Below are positions 1 to 8,292 of a stretch of 59,784 bases of DNA, piece after piece. The DNA is taken from the NCBI GenBank assembly GCA_021775955.1, contig JAJFGU010000019.1, forward strand, positions 1 to 59,784, read 5' to 3'. The first letter of the stretch is position 1, and every line of letters begins with the position of its first letter. Origin of the DNA: Alphaproteobacteria bacterium (lineage in GTDB: Bacteria; Pseudomonadota; Alphaproteobacteria; Micavibrionales; Micavibrionaceae). A program made the translations under genes and the position numbers. The notes under the pieces were generated by a model, which saw nothing but the letters and a program-made list of their open reading frames with translations, searched no databases and was not told where the DNA came from.

Positions 1-140
1 TGGTGATGCCCGGCGATAACATCAACAATGTTGAAGTGACGCTGATCGCACCGATTGCGATGACCGAAGGTCTGCGCTTTGCGATCCGCGAAGGCGGCCG
101 CACGGTTGGTGCCGGCGTTGTTTCGAAGATTATTGAATAG
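1..140 (+). CDS. tuf: Elongation factor Tu, C-terminal end (partial)
   Basis: The first complete codon begins at base 3. The 45 residues to the TAG at 138-140 are the end of EF-Tu domain 3, with the family's near-invariant [16 protein letters not shown] stretch and a terminal KIIE. EF-Tu is the GTPase that carries aminoacyl-tRNA to the ribosome. Only the last ninth or so of the protein is in the window. Its place upstream of tRNA-Trp, secE and nusG is the common bacterial order for one tuf copy. Confidence 0.97.
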   Translation, partial: VMPGDNINNVEVTLIAPIAMTEGLRFAIREGGRTVGAGVVSKIIE

Positions 141-162
141 GTTCTCAACCTAAAGTGATTTT

Positions 163-190
163 AAAGCCCCGTACCATACGGGGCTTTTTT
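163..190 (+). terminator. Rho-independent terminator of tuf
   Basis: The 10-bp arms AAGCCCCGTA and TACGGGGCTT flank a 3-base loop and are followed by a run of T. The hairpin starts 23 bases after the tuf stop codon, so it should end the upstream ribosomal/elongation factor operon. Confidence 0.93.
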
Positions 191-228
191 ATGGTTATCT
201 TAAGGCCGCTCTGTGCTAAAATAATAGG

Positions 229-939
229 ATGATGCGGCGTGTCCTTTTCATTATTTTAGCCATGATAATATTTGCTCCCTTAAGCGCTTCTGCGCAGGGC
301 GGCAGTACCAATCACACAGATCGCAGCTATGTCGCCAATCCGAAATACCAGGCGATGGCCAGAGAGGCCGTTGCTGACAAGCCGGATGACTTTGATTTTG
401 GCCGTTTCCGCAGCCGCTATGTCAGCACCAGTCAATACGATGCCTTCGGCGATAATGTGATTGAGCAGATGTTGTCCCAGGCTTACAAAATGCAAAACAG
501 TGATAACGAGCGCGCTGCCGTGGTGGCGCTGCTCGCCTATAAAAAGCTGGTAACCGACCATCTGGCCAATGTTGCCGTGGTGGTGCAGGCGCTGTCCCTA
601 TCCAGGACAGACAGGCGTTTTGGCAATCCGAAGTTTTTCCTCTGGGTTCGTGACGGGTTGATGCAATCCGTTATAAAATCGGGTGACGGGCTCTCGTTAA
701 CGACGGCCTATGATGCGCTGACCCTGGGCGAGGAATCTTTGCTGATTTCGTCTTTAAACCTGAAGCTGATCAAGACTGATCTGCGTAAAAGCGGCCTGAC
801 CTATTACAATATGCATGCGGTGGAGGATATGGCCAACGGCGAAAACTTTACGCTTTTTGTCAATATCAGCCGCCCGCTTAAAAGAGCGCAGGTGCAGGCC
901 GGAAAACGCGATACCAATTTTGATATTCGCAGGCAATAG
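229..939 (+). CDS. Secreted protein of unknown function
   Basis: This 236-residue protein opens with two adjacent Met codons (229 and 232), two Arg and a hydrophobic stretch ending in SASAQ. That is a standard Sec signal peptide with cleavage near residue 23, so the protein is probably periplasmic. The mature part is soluble, mixed helix and strand, with no repeats, no cysteine pattern and no catalytic motif I recognise. It sits alone between the tuf terminator and tRNA-Trp, outside the integrated element. No function is proposed. Confidence 0.75.
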   Translation: MMRRVLFIILAMIIFAPLSASAQGGSTNHTDRSYVANPKYQAMAREAVADKPDDFDFGRFRSRYVSTSQYDAFGDNVIEQMLSQAYKMQNSDNERAAVVALLAYKKLVTDHLANVAVVVQALSLSRTDRRFGNPKFFLWVRDGLMQSVIKSGDGLSLTTAYDALTLGEESLLISSLNLKLIKTDLRKSGLTYYNMHAVEDMANGENFTLFVNISRPLKRAQVQAGKRDTNFDIRRQ

Positions 940-968
940 ACTTTCTTTCATTATTCCGGTAAAAATTG

Positions 969-2600
969 CTATCGTCTAAGGCCATAGGGGTATAGCTCAG
1001 TTGGTAGAGCGACGGTCTCCAAAACCGTAGGTCCCGGGTTCAAGTCCTGGTGCCCCTGCCATCCTTGACGATCGGTTAAATTGAACATCCGGTCGAAGGG
1101 TTCACGCAAGGTATAGTGCAGCTTTCCGCCGTCCAGTTTCAGGTTCGCAAATACCCGATTTACCAGCTCGCGCCGCAGGGCCGTATTGGAGGTTTTGAAG
1201 AGTTCATAGGCTTCCGAAGCCAGACTAAGCATGGTCAGCATGGAATCCTTAAAGGCATCGTCCCCGCCCCGCGCCCCGGCGATATTATCCTCCAGCCCAA
1301 TTTGATCCTGCCGGATATTAACCTTTTTGGCCTCAAATTCCGCCCGTTCAATGGTGCCGTCCAGTAACAAATCCATCAGCGTATCCAGCCGGTTTTGCAG
1401 CTTGGTGTGCTCCCTTTGCCATTCCCCGACCTGCCGCCGGATGAAACCGCGTTCGGATTGCTCCGTCTGGCGCAAGTAGCCCTGCAGGAATGTCAGCAGT
1501 TCCGGCTCTACAGTCAAGCCCTTCAAAACCTCTTCAACCTGCTCTAAAATCTTTTCTTCCCGCACCCACATTTGCTTTTTGGGGTTGTCCGGTTTCCAGC
1601 AGCGCAAATACGTCCAAGAGGCCGTACCGCCGCTTTTATAGGTTTTCTTTTGCTCCGAACCCGTCACCACCTTGCCGGTTGCCGCGCAAGTAATCAGGCC
1701 GCGAAACACAAACTCTTTACCGGCCCATTGAAACGGCTTTTTGTGCCAGCCTTCCAAAACGGCCTGACATTGATCAAACAGGGCCTTGGAAATGATGGGT
1801 TCATAGCGGTGCTGGTAAAGCTGGCCTTTGATAAGCATCTGGCCGTAATAAAATGGGTTGTTGAAAATTTTATGGATCAATGCCTTTTGCGGGTGTGATT
1901 TTTTACCGTATTTGTTGCGCATACCCCATTGCCGGGCTTTCTCCACCATTTCACTGAGTGTAAACGCGCCGGTGGCGTATTCCTCAAACAGTTTAGTCAC
2001 CAACGGCGCATTATCGGGATCGAGGATAATATCGCTCTTGCCCCGTTCATCCTTCACATTCATATAGCCGAGCGGCGCTTTGGCGATCCACTCGCCCATG
2101 CGGATTTTCTGGTCAAAGGAACGTTTGACGTTATCGCGCATGCTATCAATGTAAGATTGCGCCATAATGACGCCCATCGACCACATGAGGCGCTCCTGCG
2201 ACACCGAGTCCTTGTGAATGACGTAATTTTCGGTGTTGAAATGCAGTTCGATTTTGCCTTGTTGAATAAGGGAATCCAGCAAAGGATATTCCTTGAAAGA
2301 ACGCTGTACCCGGTCAACCTTGTCGGCGACAATGGCCACCGGCTCGCGCACAGCTTTGACGAATTTAATCATGGACATGAATTTACGCCGGTCGCCCTGC
2401 GTTGAGCTTTCCGTGATCTCAAAAACTCTGACGACATTCAAATTCCGCCGCAGGCAATAGGTTTCCAGCCGGTGTTTTTGTGCGTCAATGGAATAACCTT
2501 CTTCCTGTTCCTTCGATGACACGCGGGCCAGAATTATGGCCTTTCTGGCTTTCAGAGCGGAAGATTCATCCATGTTGTATCTATTCATCATTATCTTCAT
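969..2600 (-). CDS. Large serine recombinase (element integrase)
   Basis: This 543-residue protein has an N-terminal resolvase domain: ARVSSKEQEEGYSID holds the expected catalytic serine, and an arginine-rich stretch QGDRRKFMSM follows. A recombinase domain (about residues 180-290) and a coiled-coil C-terminal region follow, as in large serine integrases. The zinc-ribbon region looks reduced: I see only two scattered cysteines near ITCAATGK and YLRCW. The last roughly 30 residues are encoded by the antisense of tRNA-Trp, so they come from the integration site and not from the family. In-frame starts lie at 2600, 2591, 2588 and 2573; the first overlaps the upstream small gene by 20 bases. It most likely inserts and excises the 41-kb element. 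Confidence 0.9.
   Translation of the reverse strand: MKIMMNRYNMDESSALKARKAIILARVSSKEQEEGYSIDAQKHRLETYCLRRNLNVVRVFEITESSTQGDRRKFMSMIKFVKAVREPVAIVADKVDRVQRSFKEYPLLDSLIQQGKIELHFNTENYVIHKDSVSQERLMWSMGVIMAQSYIDSMRDNVKRSFDQKIRMGEWIAKAPLGYMNVKDERGKSDIILDPDNAPLVTKLFEEYATGAFTLSEMVEKARQWGMRNKYGKKSHPQKALIHKIFNNPFYYGQMLIKGQLYQHRYEPIISKALFDQCQAVLEGWHKKPFQWAGKEFVFRGLITCAATGKVVTGSEQKKTYKSGGTASWTYLRCWKPDNPKKQMWVREEKILEQVEEVLKGLTVEPELLTFLQGYLRQTEQSERGFIRRQVGEWQREHTKLQNRLDTLMDLLLDGTIERAEFEAKKVNIRQDQIGLEDNIAGARGGDDAFKDSMLTMLSLASEAYELFKTSNTALRRELVNRVFANLKLDGGKLHYTLREPFDRMFNLTDRQGWQGHQDLNPGPTVLETVALPTELYPYGLRR
986..1061 (+). tRNA. tRNA-Trp (anticodon CCA)
   Basis: All arms fold. The 7-bp acceptor stem pairs AGGGGTA with TGCCCCT, with G as discriminator and an encoded CCA at 1059-1061. 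The D arm contains AGCTCAGTTGGTAGAGC, the anticodon loop reads CTCCAAA, and the T arm contains GGTTCAAGTCC. The CCA anticodon assigns tryptophan. Its 3' half (1021-1061) is the left attachment site of the integrated element, and insertion has kept the tRNA intact. A tRNA-Trp gene ahead of secE-nusG is a conserved bacterial arrangement. Confidence 0.97.
1021..1061 (+). other. attL: left attachment site in the tRNA-Trp 3' end
   Basis: These 41 bases match 42029-42069 at 39 positions. An uninterrupted 25-base identity covers 1032-1056 and includes CCCGGGTTCAAGTCC. The copy here completes a functional tRNA; the distant copy is only a 3' fragment. A duplicated tRNA 3' end with a recombinase gene next to one copy marks the ends of an integrated element. 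Confidence 0.9.
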
Positions 2601-2838
2601 CGAGCCTTTTTTGACGCTTCATTTCAAGCAGTAATTTCCCGAATCCAATAAAATTGCGGGTCGCCGCATGGCAACGTTCCTCGGAAATTCCTTCCGGGTA
2701 CAGGCCGCGGATTTTATCATTTAGCAGAGCATAATATTCATCAGCGCTAAGATCGTCCCGGCAGGCATCACCGCGCGCAGATTGCGCGGTGCAATTTTTA
2801 GGATTAGTGATTCGGTCTGCCATACCCCAAAGGTACAA
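2581..2838 (-). CDS. Small recombinase-partner protein, unknown function
   Basis: An 85-residue hydrophilic protein, likely starting at the internal Met of MADRITN (residue 6). Its second half contains IRGLYPEGIS and ATRNFIGFGKLLLEM, followed by a charged tail. The same pattern recurs in the 70-residue protein at 16188-16400, so the two are paralogs. It lies directly upstream of, and overlaps, the recombinase gene, so they are probably cotranscribed. A directionality or regulatory role is possible but is only inferred from position. Confidence 0.7.
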   Translation of the reverse strand: MYLWGMADRITNPKNCTAQSARGDACRDDLSADEYYALLNDKIRGLYPEGISEERCHAATRNFIGFGKLLLEMKRQKRLDEDNDE

Positions 2839-2846
2839 GGCAAGGC

Positions 2847-2968
2847 GGTTGACACGCCAAGCGAGGGAACCTTATGGGTTTGTCTTCACTCCGGTTGACA
2901 GGTTGACAAAATTACAAGAATGCAAATCTTAAATTTGTTAATATCCCTTATCTGTCCGGTGTGGACAG
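2847..2968. promoter_or_regulatory. Divergent control region with GGTTGACA repeats and an inverted repeat
   Basis: GGTTGACA occurs at 2847-2854 and as a tandem pair at 2893-2908. A perfect inverted repeat, CTGTCC/GGACAG with a 5-base spacer, lies at 2952-2968 just before the rightward gene. The octamer recurs at 7336-7343 and inverted at 4235-4242. TTGACA also matches a -35 box, so some copies may simply be promoter parts; the others may bind an element-encoded regulator. Confidence 0.45.
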
Positions 2969-3014
2969 GTCCTTAAAACTTTTAAAAAGAAAATACATAG
3001 GCTATTACATTATT

Positions 3015-4208
3015 ATGATTATGGAAGGCGCACTATCAAAGTTTTTTGCCAGTTTGTTTGGCCAATTACTCGGCAAAATTCGGGCTTTATCTCCATGGAT
3101 CAGGCGTTGGTTAAACCGGCCTGTTGTTGTTCCCATGACGCAACAAAATCATTGGAGCTTGGGCCGCACTGGGGATGGACAGGATATCATCAGTCTTTCG
3201 ACCCATTGGCATTTAACGAATGACTCTGAAAACTATGTAACGATTGTTAATGCGCATTTGATCCGCCCCAAAACGAAAACCATTCACTCCCATGTTCTTC
3301 TTCGGAACCCGGATAATAATACGTATTATGGTCGGCTTGAAATTCCGCCCGGCTGTTCAACTGAAATGAGCGCCCATTTTGTTATTAAGAAGCCCATGTT
3401 TCACTTTGGACAAGATTTATCTATCAGCGTGAAATTTATCGATAATCACGGTCAATCCCGAATAGTACGTAATGTAGAAGTCAAAGGAGTTATTAACCGG
3501 AAAAGGGAAAAAGCAAAATCTAGAGCTGTAGAAGCACCGCATAAAATATCCAGCGCAATTGAGAAAAAGGCAGTTTTCATTCTCAAGGATGAAGTGGAAA
3601 GGTATAAAAAATGTGGCCGGAGCAGCGGTGGACTGGGAAGCGTATGCCGGATAGTAAGTGGCCGGCAGAGTAAAAGCATTGGCTCAGACTCATGGACGCC
3701 GGACAGTCCGCAAAGGCAAAATTTAGAGCTTACCGATGAGAATGCATCCATAGTGTCAGACAATCTTGATGCATTGTTGAACCTTTATAACGGAACGAAC
3801 ACAGAAGAAGAAAAAGAGGAAGTAGAGCGTTCTTTATTAAACCGCTTAAATTATAACAGTGAGTATTATTGCGCTGCGTATCTTGTTTTGCTGTTTTTCT
3901 TACGTATTGGTAAGTTAGGCGTGGTGCTGGAAATGGCTCCGGCGACGCTTCAACCTAAAAACGATGTATTCTCACGGATCAAGACATTTTTTGACTCGGA
4001 ACCAGATGAAAAACATCAGCGGTATGGATTGAGTGATTTTGCACGATTGTTATCGGGATTGTTAAAGTTTGAGCATCGGAATTTTACAGACGATGATTTG
4101 GACATAATCGAAAAATTTGTTGATACGGTACCAACAGACGAGTTTAGGATTCGTGAGCGTACTTCTTCTATTCACTCCTACCGCTTATCGATTCAAGCTG
4201 CGGAATAA
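3015..4208 (+). CDS. Unknown protein with a likely beta-sandwich N-terminal domain
   Basis: The frame is open from a GTG at 2961 (415 residues), but that GTG sits inside an inverted repeat. I prefer the ATG at 3015 or 3021, giving about 395-397 residues. A hydrophobic N-terminal segment, FFASLFGQLLGKI, could be membrane-associated. Residues roughly 60-170 alternate hydrophobic and polar positions with repeated turns (for example LRNPDNNTYYGRLEIPPG), which suggests an immunoglobulin-like beta domain. The C-terminal 170 residues look helical and charged. I know no family for it. It lies between the integration and replication genes and is transcribed away from the recombinase. Confidence 0.6.
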   Translation: MIMEGALSKFFASLFGQLLGKIRALSPWIRRWLNRPVVVPMTQQNHWSLGRTGDGQDIISLSTHWHLTNDSENYVTIVNAHLIRPKTKTIHSHVLLRNPDNNTYYGRLEIPPGCSTEMSAHFVIKKPMFHFGQDLSISVKFIDNHGQSRIVRNVEVKGVINRKREKAKSRAVEAPHKISSAIEKKAVFILKDEVERYKKCGRSSGGLGSVCRIVSGRQSKSIGSDSWTPDSPQRQNLELTDENASIVSDNLDALLNLYNGTNTEEEKEEVERSLLNRLNYNSEYYCAAYLVLLFFLRIGKLGVVLEMAPATLQPKNDVFSRIKTFFDSEPDEKHQRYGLSDFARLLSGLLKFEHRNFTDDDLDIIEKFVDTVPTDEFRIRERTSSIHSYRLSIQAAE

Positions 4209-4602
4209 TTGAGCTATTAGAAGGCCGATCATTGTGTCAACCTGTCAGCTGGTGTAAACCTCGTTTTGGATTCCAGCGACTGGCGGGACGCCGCAACGCC
4301 CTTACCCATGTCCGTTTGAGGCGTTTGGAAGAACCTAGATTTTTTGGTGTACCGTGAATGTCACGGTGGTGTCACGTCTCTAACCCTTTCTTGTCTTTAC
4401 CTTTTTTATTGATATGTGACAGTGTGACGGTTGTTACAAGGGGTTAGAGTTGTAGGGTTCTTTCTTTCGTTGCTTGGGTCTTTTTCTCTTATAAAGTTAT
4501 ACCTCCTGTCACGGCTGTCACACTGTCACGGTTTGGCTGTATCTCGCTGATAGTCTTACATTGAGGCGTTACACTTGGCGGGATGATGGCCGTTACAGAC
4601 GC
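4209..4602. other. Repeat-rich non-coding region, candidate replication origin
   Basis: Features seen: TGTCAACC at 4235-4242; the palindrome ACCGTGA-atg-TCACGGT at 4351-4367, with GTGTCACG just after; TGTGACAGTGTGACGG at 4415-4430; and three CTGTCAC units between 4506 and 4530. The last two blocks are inverted copies of each other about 85 bases apart. CTCTAACCC at 4378-4386 pairs with GGGTTAGAG at 4441-4449. Repeated TGTCAC units next to a helicase-primase pair look like iterons. No good coding frame is present. The strand of action and the true origin cannot be told from sequence alone. Confidence 0.5.
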
Positions 4603-6309
4603 TTACTCTCCTTTCAATGGCAGATGATGGTGAAGCACGATGGTGGCGCGCACTTGCGTTCCGGCAAAGCGCACGGCGTTCTTGGTGACGCCGGTGCCAG
4701 GCAGATAGCGCAGCGCTGTGATCCAGCCGCCGCCTTCCCATTTGCTGCCGCGGAAAACGCGGTGCAGGCCCTCATGGTTGTTGGCAATCAGAATGTAAGG
4801 CTCTTGCGTGTGAAAATCCTTGACCAAAATCCCTGTCTGTTTGAGCGCATCTCTGGCGAATTGTCCGTTTTGGGAATCTAAAGCCTCCAGAATGATGCTG
4901 CCGATGGTTTTGTTTTCGTCCCGGCTGTAAACATTGAGCGGGCTGGAATAGAGCTTAACCAGGCATTGCTCGCCTTCGTTTTCTTCCTCATCGACGGTCC
5001 ATTCGTCAATCAGTGGGCGGATGATCTCAATCCGTTCCTCGCGTGAGTCCGTGTCCTCTGGCGGACCGTCAAAAAGAATAATATCCATGCCCGCCAGAAT
5101 GGTGGAGATTTGATCTGCCGCACGGCTGCTGAGGCCTTCGTTCATGGTGAGATAGGATTTGTAGGTGCTGCACGCGCTGGTGAAATGATCCAGCCGGTCA
5201 ATCGCCCGCCGCCACAGCTTTGGCGCAAGGTCTTTGGTGCGGCGGATCAGATGCTCTACGCCGAAATTATCGGTCATATCCGCCGGTGATTTAAGCGGCA
5301 GGAGTTTCAGGCGGGTAATCCGGGCACGGTCCTGCGGTTCCATATGCGGCGGCAGGATGCAGAACATCATAACGCTGCCGTTCAGCCGGAAGCTCTGCGC
5401 ATGGCCGCCGGGTGTGCCGCGGCGGATATTAGCTCCCTCGCCGGAAGACATTTGGCGCATCATCCTGACGACGGCTTTCATGGTGCCGTGTGTGCCGTCC
5501 GCCTCCATTTCATCGAGCAATACGGCGCGGGCCTGATTGCTCATGCTCTGGCGCAAACCGGCTTCTGTGAAGTTATTGGCCGGGGGATGCGCCATCGGCC
5601 CCAGCGCGGCGCTCATAAACCGCGCCAGGGTGGTTTTTCCTGTTCCCTGCGGTCCGTAAAACAGGCTGTGCGCTTTCCAGTCCAGTGCTCCGGCGATAAA
5701 GGATTGCCCCAAAAGTCCGAGCGCAATCTCCGGGCCTTGGGCCAGCTCAAAATTCCAGAGTTTCAGACCGTCTAGGATTTCCCGGCATTCTTCCAGTGTT
5801 GCCGGTTCATCCGCAGGCTTGGAAATGCTTGGTTCTGCCGGATAGATAATGCCTTCTTCATAAAAGCCGCTTTTAATCCATTTGTTGTTTTTCATGATTT
5901 TATCTCCACAATGTATGATTGGTTTGTTACTCAGTTTGTCTTTCCATACGCCGATGCTTCGCTTTGGCGCTGTTTCATCAAATAGTCCCTGTTCGTTGCA
6001 ACGCTGTATGAGGTGGTTGCGCGCCATGGACACGTTGAACTCTGCTCCCGTTTTGGTTTTGCCTTTGTGGGCTTCCGCCGGGAAATATTTTTGCAGCCAT
6101 TGAATCTTGCCGCCGAAAAGGCCCTGAAGCGCGGCTTCATGCATCTGGGTTTCGTGGATTTTCCGAAGCTCTCCGAGGGGTGATATGAAATAATGATAGC
6201 CGTTATTCGTGCCCAAAATCTGGATCAGGCATTCGGATTCCATTTTACCCGGCACGGCTTTGCGATTTTTGATGGCTTTGGATACGCCGGATTTCTTTTT
6301 CTCAGCCAT
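4603..6309 (-). CDS. AAA+ replicative helicase, phage/plasmid D5-like
   Basis: This 568-residue protein carries a Walker A, GPQGTGKTT, at residues 219-227, and a Walker B, AVLLDEME, around residues 262-269. It resembles the superfamily III-type helicases that work with primases in phages, satellites and plasmids. The N-terminal 160 residues lack an obvious primase active site, which fits the primase being encoded separately just upstream. The start codon overlaps the end of the primase gene by 8 bases, suggesting one operon. It probably unwinds the element's own origin; the repeat cluster beyond its 3' end is a candidate site. Confidence 0.8.
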   Translation of the reverse strand: MAEKKKSGVSKAIKNRKAVPGKMESECLIQILGTNNGYHYFISPLGELRKIHETQMHEAALQGLFGGKIQWLQKYFPAEAHKGKTKTGAEFNVSMARNHLIQRCNEQGLFDETAPKRSIGVWKDKLSNKPIIHCGDKIMKNNKWIKSGFYEEGIIYPAEPSISKPADEPATLEECREILDGLKLWNFELAQGPEIALGLLGQSFIAGALDWKAHSLFYGPQGTGKTTLARFMSAALGPMAHPPANNFTEAGLRQSMSNQARAVLLDEMEADGTHGTMKAVVRMMRQMSSGEGANIRRGTPGGHAQSFRLNGSVMMFCILPPHMEPQDRARITRLKLLPLKSPADMTDNFGVEHLIRRTKDLAPKLWRRAIDRLDHFTSACSTYKSYLTMNEGLSSRAADQISTILAGMDIILFDGPPEDTDSREERIEIIRPLIDEWTVDEEENEGEQCLVKLYSSPLNVYSRDENKTIGSIILEALDSQNGQFARDALKQTGILVKDFHTQEPYILIANNHEGLHRVFRGSKWEGGGWITALRYLPGTGVTKNAVRFAGTQVRATIVLHHHLPLKGE

Positions 6310-7228
6310 GTTCGTCCTCCTGTCCCATATCGTTGAAATCTGCGCCTATCCATGGCTGTGCAATAGAAACTTCCCGGCCTTCTTCGCGCAGGCGCTGTGC
6401 CCCTTCGCCCAGGATTTTCATGAGCGTATGCCGGTCACTGTCCGCGTCGGCCAGGTAGATGACTTCCCGTACGGTTTCCGGCAGGATGATCGCCTTCATA
6501 TTGATCAGGGAAATTGCTGCCCAGATCGGCAAGTCTGGATTGTGTTGGCGCACGGACAGGGCGGTTTCGATCCCTTCCGCAATTCCCAGCACCGGCCCCG
6601 CGGGATAAAGGCGTATGGCACAGCCGCTAAAACTTCCCAGCGCCAGCTTGGCCTTGGTTACCGGTGCTTTATCGCCCTGCGGTGTCAGAAACGTGCGGTG
6701 GATGCCGGTAATTTCGTTTTTGCTGTTATGAATGCAGGCAACCATGGCGGGAAAGTTCCGACCTTCGGGATGTTTCATGGCGGGATGAAAACGCAGGACG
6801 ATCGGAAGCGGATCAAGCTCTATGCTGCGTTTCCTTAGATACAAGTCCACCGGACTGCCGCGCGCCGGACGGCTTTCCTGCCAAAGCTTGCGAGCATATG
6901 CGCCGGTGTCTTTTTTCGGTTTTAGCGCAGGCGCTGGTTGTTGCCGCGGCGTTGATATTTTGCCAATACATGCTAGGGCTTCGCGGTTATTGCAGCAGCC
7001 GTGAATCAGTCGCACAAAATCAAACGCATCTCCGGCCACGCCGCAACCAAAGCACTTGAAACGCCACCGCCTGTTTTTCTGGTAGATGCTGAATGACGGC
7101 GTGTTTTCCGCGTGAAACGGACACAGACCCCACCAGTCCGTGCCGCTTCTTTTCAGCGCGCATCCATGCGCTTTGGCCAGCGTGCGTAAGTCCGTGTTTT
7201 CAACAAAGTCTTTGATCTGGCTTGCCAC
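6302..7228 (-). CDS. DNA primase with CHC2 zinc finger and Toprim domain
   Basis: This 308-residue protein starts with a CHC2-type zinc finger: Cys36 and His39 in LCPFHAENTPSF, then Cys59 and Cys62 in CFGCG. A Toprim fold follows, with the conserved glutamate in GIAEGIETAL (around 218-221) and the acidic pair in LADADSD (around 261-263). These are the hallmarks of DnaG-like primases reduced to zinc finger plus Toprim, as found on phages and mobile elements. It should make RNA primers for element replication with the downstream helicase. A GGTTGACA octamer lies 108 bases upstream. Confidence 0.85.
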   Translation of the reverse strand: MASQIKDFVENTDLRTLAKAHGCALKRSGTDWWGLCPFHAENTPSFSIYQKNRRWRFKCFGCGVAGDAFDFVRLIHGCCNNREALACIGKISTPRQQPAPALKPKKDTGAYARKLWQESRPARGSPVDLYLRKRSIELDPLPIVLRFHPAMKHPEGRNFPAMVACIHNSKNEITGIHRTFLTPQGDKAPVTKAKLALGSFSGCAIRLYPAGPVLGIAEGIETALSVRQHNPDLPIWAAISLINMKAIILPETVREVIYLADADSDRHTLMKILGEGAQRLREEGREVSIAQPWIGADFNDMGQEDEHG

Positions 7229-7355
7229 AAATCCCTCCGCATAAAATCCGAATCGAAAGCGATTCCATATTAAGATTTAGAAGGGATTCGCTGTGCCGCG
7301 CTAAACAGGCAAACCTGGCGGATTCTTTGCCGGACGGTTGACAGACGAGCCTGCC

Positions 7356-8225
7356 CTATTTCTTTTTCGTGGGTTTTTCGCGTTTTTTAGGCTTGGGATT
7401 TTCAAAACTGTCAGGATCGGGCCGCCAGCGCAGCAACTTAAGATAACCTTTTTTCTCAACTAAGGATTTTGCTTTGTCGAGCGGATAATGTGATTTGTTG
7501 CCAAACTCATTAAGCAAGGCAGAATCGTGTTGATCAAGCTGGCACTCTATTTCGGGCCACTCGTCGGGAAACAAAGCTGCCGATAATTCGTAATCTTTTG
7601 GTTCATGCCCCAAATCCCTTTGGAGTGCGGTGTATTGATCATATGTATGCAGGTGGTTTTGCAGGTTCTGCGGTAGAATATGCGTTGAGTGTGTGGCGCA
7701 GCCGAGATCCTCCAGAAGCTTTCTGGTTTCCTCAACCTGAAAATCGACAGGCCGCCTTAAATCAAAAAGAACGGCGAAGGTATGTTCTTGATCGACGGTC
7801 AAAACATTTTCTGTGCTATCAAAAATGGGAATAATATTGAGAAAACATTCCGGTGCCCAAATTTCAGCCGATACATCTTTGCCACGCTTTTTAGGGTCTT
7901 CGGGGTAAATCAGGCCAAATTTTTTGAGTACCTTATATTCTTTGGTCTGCGAAAATTCCTCCCAATAAGGAAGTAACCCCTCGCGCGGGTTTTCAGGATC
8001 GCTGTTTTCCGCGACCACCCTGTCGAGAACGGCTTTTGCCTTGGGTTGAATAGCCAAGAAATCAGGACTTCTGCGTACGCACTCCCACGCCCATTGGTAA
8101 CTCCACCGGTTTTTGTATTTCCAATACCCATTACCAGCATAAGCTAAATCTTTATCATTTTTTGAATAGAGCAAAACCACAATCGCCGCCGCATCCTTTA
8201 AATTGTCTTGAACCCTTTGAATCAA
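7356..8225 (-). CDS. Hypothetical protein, possibly a DUF6499-like regulator
   Basis: A 289-residue soluble protein. The motif WSYQWAWECVRRSPDF near residues 40-56 resembles the WEFLRRNPDY-type signature of small regulators found on conjugative and integrative elements; I make this match from memory. The rest includes a stretch ILPQNLQNHLHTYDQYTAL, plausibly helical, and a very basic tail ending in KKREKPTKKK, which could contact nucleic acid. It follows the caspase gene on the same strand after 67 bases and may be part of that operon. The start codon has only a weak ribosome site. Confidence 0.6.
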   Translation of the reverse strand: MIQRVQDNLKDAAAIVVLLYSKNDKDLAYAGNGYWKYKNRWSYQWAWECVRRSPDFLAIQPKAKAVLDRVVAENSDPENPREGLLPYWEEFSQTKEYKVLKKFGLIYPEDPKKRGKDVSAEIWAPECFLNIIPIFDSTENVLTVDQEHTFAVLFDLRRPVDFQVEETRKLLEDLGCATHSTHILPQNLQNHLHTYDQYTALQRDLGHEPKDYELSAALFPDEWPEIECQLDQHDSALLNEFGNKSHYPLDKAKSLVEKKGYLKLLRWRPDPDSFENPKPKKREKPTKKK

Positions 8226-8292
8226 AGCAATTTATCGCGCGGAGTCAATCTCTCAAAACAAAGCAGCGGTATATTCACAGTTGTTTTGGCAG

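Noticed and set aside
969-1061. C-terminal residues of the recombinase as a real protein domain
   Set aside because: They are the antisense translation of tRNA-Trp and depend on the integration site.
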